Below are positions 5,308 to 7,960 of a stretch of 7,960 bases of DNA, one piece after another. The stretch spans positions 6,051 through 14,010 of the forward strand of contig DIZZ01000268.1 in assembly GCA_002428045.1 (NCBI GenBank), read 5' to 3'. The position numbers and the translations under genes are program-made. The notes under the pieces are model-generated. The model searched no databases. It had not been told where the DNA came from and saw only the letters and a list, made by a program, of their open reading frames with translations. Origin of the DNA: Verrucomicrobia bacterium UBA6015 (lineage in GTDB: Bacteria > Verrucomicrobiota > Kiritimatiellia > UBA8416). Position 1 is the first letter of the stretch; every line of letters begins with the position of its first letter.

Positions 5308-7938
5308 ATGGATGGATACCGATTTTCAACGGGCCTGAAAGGGCTTGACGCCGTACTCAACGGGATTCTACCGGGCGACAATGTGGTCTGGCAGATTGAC
5401 CGCATTGAGGATTACCAAGCCCTGGTGACACCCTGTGTCGAGATGGCCAGGACGACCGGGCGCCCCATTGTCTATGTCCATTTTTCAAGCCGCGAGCCGT
5501 TGCTCGCGCCCGCTTCCGATGTAAAGGTCCGGAGCATCTCCCCGCATGACGGGTTCGAGCCGTTCGTCACCCATATCCACGATACCATCCGTGATGCCGG
5601 ACGCGGTGCATACTACATCTTCGACTGCATTTCGGAACTTGCCAACGCCTGGCACTCGGATGTCATGCTCGGCAATTTCTTCAAGCTCACCTGCCCCTAC
5701 TTGTTCGATCTGGAAACCTTGGCCTACTTCGCGGTGTTCCGCAACCATCACTCGGCCTACGCGCTCGAGCCGATCATGGAGACCACGCAGTTGTTCCTGG
5801 ATGTCTACAGCCATCAACAGATCTATATCCGCCCGATCAAGGTCCAGCACCGCTATTCCGCCACGATGAACATGCTGCACCGCTGGCAGGATGCCTCGTT
5901 CACGCCGGTGTCCGATAGTTCGGTCATCGCCCAGATCCTGACCTCGGCCAAGTGGTCGGGGCTGCATGCCGACCGTATCCCGGGGTTCTGGGAACGGGCC
6001 TTTATCGAGGCGCAGGATGTCAAGCGCCAGGTGCAGTCCGGAGCGCTGCCCCCGGAGGACGAGCAGCGGGCATTTGAAGGGTTGATCCCGATGGTCATCA
6101 CACGCGACCGCTCGATGGAACCGCTGGTACGCCAATACCTGACCCTTGACGATGTGCTGGATGTGCGACGCCGCATGATCGGCTCCGGCCTGATCGGCGG
6201 CAAGTCCGTCGGGATGCTGCTGGCTCGTGCCATCCTCAGGACGAAGGCTCCGGATATCCACGACCAGCTTGAGGCGCACGATTCCTTCTTCATCGGCTCC
6301 GACGTCTTTTATTCCTTCCTCGTCCGCAACGGCATCTGGTGGACCCGCCAGAAGCAGCGCGACACCGACGATTTCTACGAGAATGCCACACGGGCGCGCC
6401 GCCTGATCATCACGGGAGCCTTTTCGCAGCGCTCCCTGCAGCAGTTCCAGGAAATGGTGGACTATTTCGGACAATCCCCGTTCATCGTCCGCTCCAGTTC
6501 CCTGCTTGAGGACAACTTCGGCAATGCGTTCGCGGGCAAGTACGAAAGCGTATTCTGTGCGAATCAAGGTCCCCGCTCGCAGCGCATGGAGGATTTCCTG
6601 GCCGCCGTCAAGGCCATCTACGCCAGCTCGATGAGCGAAAAGGCCCTGCGCTACCGTGCCCGGCGCGGCATGCTGGAGCAGGATGAGCAGATGGCCCTGC
6701 TGGTCATGCGCGTCTCCGGTCGTTCCTACGGCCGACGGTTCTTCCCCTCCGTGGCGGGTGTCGGCTTCTCGTTCAACCCGTATGTGTGGAACAAGACCAT
6801 CGATCCCGCCGCCGGGGTGATCCGTTTGGTCTTCGGGCTGGGAACCCGGGCCGTTGACCGCTCGGATGATGATTATACGCGACTGGTCGCGCTCAATGCT
6901 CCCGAGCGGCGCCCCGAGCATAGCGCGGACGAGGTCCGCCGCCATGCCCAGCGCCGGGTTGATTATATCGACCTCGAAGCCAATCATCTGACCTCCGGCG
7001 ATTTCGAGGATCTGCTGTCCAGTCTCGATCCCGTCAGCCTGAAACTGCTTGCCCCCGTGGACCCGGAGAGTGCCCGCCGCGTGCGCGAACTGCGCGGTCA
7101 TGGCCTATCCGCCGCCATGCCGCATGTGCTGACCTTTGATCCGCTCCTGCAAAAGACGGCCTTTGTACCGCTGCTGCGTCGTCTGTTGTCGACCCTGCAG
7201 GAGGCCTACAACAATCCGGTGGATATCGAATTCACGGCAAATTTCGATGACACCGGCAAGGTGACCATCAACCTGGTACAATGCCGCCCGCTACAGATCC
7301 GCGGAGCCGAATCCGTCACCATGCCGCCGCTCGAAAGCATTCCGCCCGAGGATTACATCATCACCGCGCACAGTGCCGTCGTCGGACAGAGCCGGATCAT
7401 CACGGTGGATACATTCATCTACGTAGTGCCGTCGGTCTACGGGATGCTGCCCATTCGCGACCGGCACGAGATAGCCACCTTGCTGGGCAGGATCAATCTC
7501 GCGCTGAAGGCACGCCAGCCCGAGGGCACCACCGTCCTGCTGGGTCCCGGGCGATGGGGCACGAGCAGTCCCTCGCTGGGGGTCCCGGTTAATTTTGCAG
7601 ACATCAACGGGGTCTCCGTGCTCGGCGAAATCGTCGCCATGCACGATACGCTGGTTCCAGATGTCTCGCTCGGCACCCATTTTCTCAGCGAACTGGTCGA
7701 GATGGATATGCTTTACTTAGCGATTTTTCCGGATCAGGACAAGAACATGCTCAAGGAACGTGTATTCATGGACGCACCGAACCTTCTGGCAACATTGGTT
7801 CCCGCAAGCGATGCATGGCTCAACGCCGTCAAGGTCGTCAGCGCCGCTGACCTCGCCCCGGCGGGAAGGTCCGTCATGCTGACCGCCAACGCCCCGGAAC
7901 AACACGTCAACTGCTTCCTAGCGCCCCCAACGTCGTGA
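5308..7938 (+). CDS. Inactive KaiC-like domain + PEP-synthase-type ATP-grasp domain + unknown C-terminal domain
   Basis: 876 residues, probably cytoplasmic. Residues 1 to about 200 resemble a KaiC/RecA fold: FSTGLKGLDAVLNGILPGD (6-24) matches the KaiC entry motif and YIFDCISEL (103-111) the Walker B strand. The P-loop is replaced by WQIDRIEDYQAL, so Walker A is missing. Residues about 285-664 match the ATP-grasp (PPDK_N) domain of PEP synthase: GGK (297-299), VRSSSLLED (394-402), FAGKYESVF (408-416), GVGFSFNP (484-491), FGLGTRAV (509-516), DIEF with Glu641, and VQCRP (657-661). Residues about 670-876 are an unrecognised domain with GPGRWGT (746-752) and SLGTHF (787-792). The swivelling phosphohistidine domain and the PEP/pyruvate barrel are absent, so it should not be called PEP synthase. 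ATP binding and phosphoryl chemistry are inferred. It starts 8 bases after the AAA+ stop, which implies joint function. Confidence 0.95.
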   Translation: MDGYRFSTGLKGLDAVLNGILPGDNVVWQIDRIEDYQALVTPCVEMARTTGRPIVYVHFSSREPLLAPASDVKVRSISPHDGFEPFVTHIHDTIRDAGRGAYYIFDCISELANAWHSDVMLGNFFKLTCPYLFDLETLAYFAVFRNHHSAYALEPIMETTQLFLDVYSHQQIYIRPIKVQHRYSATMNMLHRWQDASFTPVSDSSVIAQILTSAKWSGLHADRIPGFWERAFIEAQDVKRQVQSGALPPEDEQRAFEGLIPMVITRDRSMEPLVRQYLTLDDVLDVRRRMIGSGLIGGKSVGMLLARAILRTKAPDIHDQLEAHDSFFIGSDVFYSFLVRNGIWWTRQKQRDTDDFYENATRARRLIITGAFSQRSLQQFQEMVDYFGQSPFIVRSSSLLEDNFGNAFAGKYESVFCANQGPRSQRMEDFLAAVKAIYASSMSEKALRYRARRGMLEQDEQMALLVMRVSGRSYGRRFFPSVAGVGFSFNPYVWNKTIDPAAGVIRLVFGLGTRAVDRSDDDYTRLVALNAPERRPEHSADEVRRHAQRRVDYIDLEANHLTSGDFEDLLSSLDPVSLKLLAPVDPESARRVRELRGHGLSAAMPHVLTFDPLLQKTAFVPLLRRLLSTLQEAYNNPVDIEFTANFDDTGKVTINLVQCRPLQIRGAESVTMPPLESIPPEDYIITAHSAVVGQSRIITVDTFIYVVPSVYGMLPIRDRHEIATLLGRINLALKARQPEGTTVLLGPGRWGTSSPSLGVPVNFADINGVSVLGEIVAMHDTLVPDVSLGTHFLSELVEMDMLYLAIFPDQDKNMLKERVFMDAPNLLATLVPASDAWLNAVKVVSAADLAPAGRSVMLTANAPEQHVNCFLAPPTS

Positions 7939-7960
7939 TCGGTAACCGTTCACGGGGTAT
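7939..7960. other. Short tail after the last gene
   Basis: 22 bases follow the stop codon. CGGT-A-ACCG (7940-7948) is a 4-base-arm dyad too small to call a terminator. Whether a third gene or a terminator follows cannot be judged. Confidence 0.4.

Noticed and set aside
5485..7101. 538-codon open frame on the minus strand
   Set aside because: It lies wholly inside the 876-residue plus-strand gene, whose product has clear domain motifs. The antisense product is rich in His/Gly/Asp/Arg and has no recognisable domain, which is the usual shadow of GC-rich codon bias.
5308..7938. Annotation as phosphoenolpyruvate synthase (ppsA)
   Set aside because: Only the ATP-grasp third matches. The phosphohistidine and PEP-binding domains needed for that reaction are not seen.
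7940..7948. CGGT-A-ACCG dyad after the last stop codon
   Set aside because: Four-base arms and a one-base centre cannot form a terminator stem, and the window ends before any T-tract could be judged.
1..7960. A PEP-centred regulatory locus linking the EIIA-CBS gene with the ATP-grasp protein
   Set aside because: The idea rests only on proximity. The genes are on opposite strands, separated by the pab operon, and the ATP-grasp protein lacks its PEP-binding half.

Overview
The window comes from a bacterium with fairly GC-rich genes. It was probably Gram-negative, and the gene repertoire recalls PVC-type phyla such as Kiritimatiellota, Lentisphaerota or Verrucomicrobiota. That placement is an impression from family resemblance, with no rRNA or other phylogenetic marker here to support it. 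No mobile element, CRISPR array, tRNA or rRNA was seen. Genes left of about 3520 lie on the minus strand and genes right of about 3730 on the plus strand, with a 213-base divergent intergenic region between them.

Left part (minus strand, reading right to left). A small very basic protein of unknown family (3323-3517) is followed 26 bases later by a bifunctional PabB-PabC fusion (1503-3296). The fusion makes 4-aminobenzoate for folate: chorismate to aminodeoxychorismate, then elimination of pyruvate. A possible two-helix membrane protein (1064-1438) comes next; it is plausible but unproven. A spacer with two inverted repeats then precedes a PTS EIIA-CBS fusion (start 905), which runs off the left edge. 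The EIIA domain keeps its phosphorylatable histidine, so this looks like a regulatory phosphocarrier, not part of a visible sugar permease.

Right part (plus strand). Two genes form a tight operon with an 8-base gap, and the second gene's Shine-Dalgarno overlaps the first gene's stop codon. The first gene (3731-5299) encodes a ClpX/HslU-type AAA+ unfoldase. It lacks the ClpX N-terminal zinc-finger domain, keeps an IGF-type ClpP-docking tripeptide, and has a roughly 130-residue C-terminal extension. The second (5308-7938) encodes an 876-residue protein with three parts: a KaiC/RecA-like N-terminal domain with no Walker A motif, a complete-looking PEP-synthase/PPDK-type ATP-grasp domain, and an unrecognised C-terminal domain carrying a GPGRWGT motif. 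The phosphohistidine and PEP-binding barrel domains of a true PEP synthase are absent.

This two-gene unit is the most interesting content. The sequence suggests an ATP-dependent protein-remodelling machine paired with a nucleotide- or phosphoryl-handling partner that is not a classical PEP synthase. Its substrate and physiological role cannot be read from the window. The pab genes and the PTS-CBS protein look like ordinary housekeeping or regulatory neighbours, with no demonstrated link to it.
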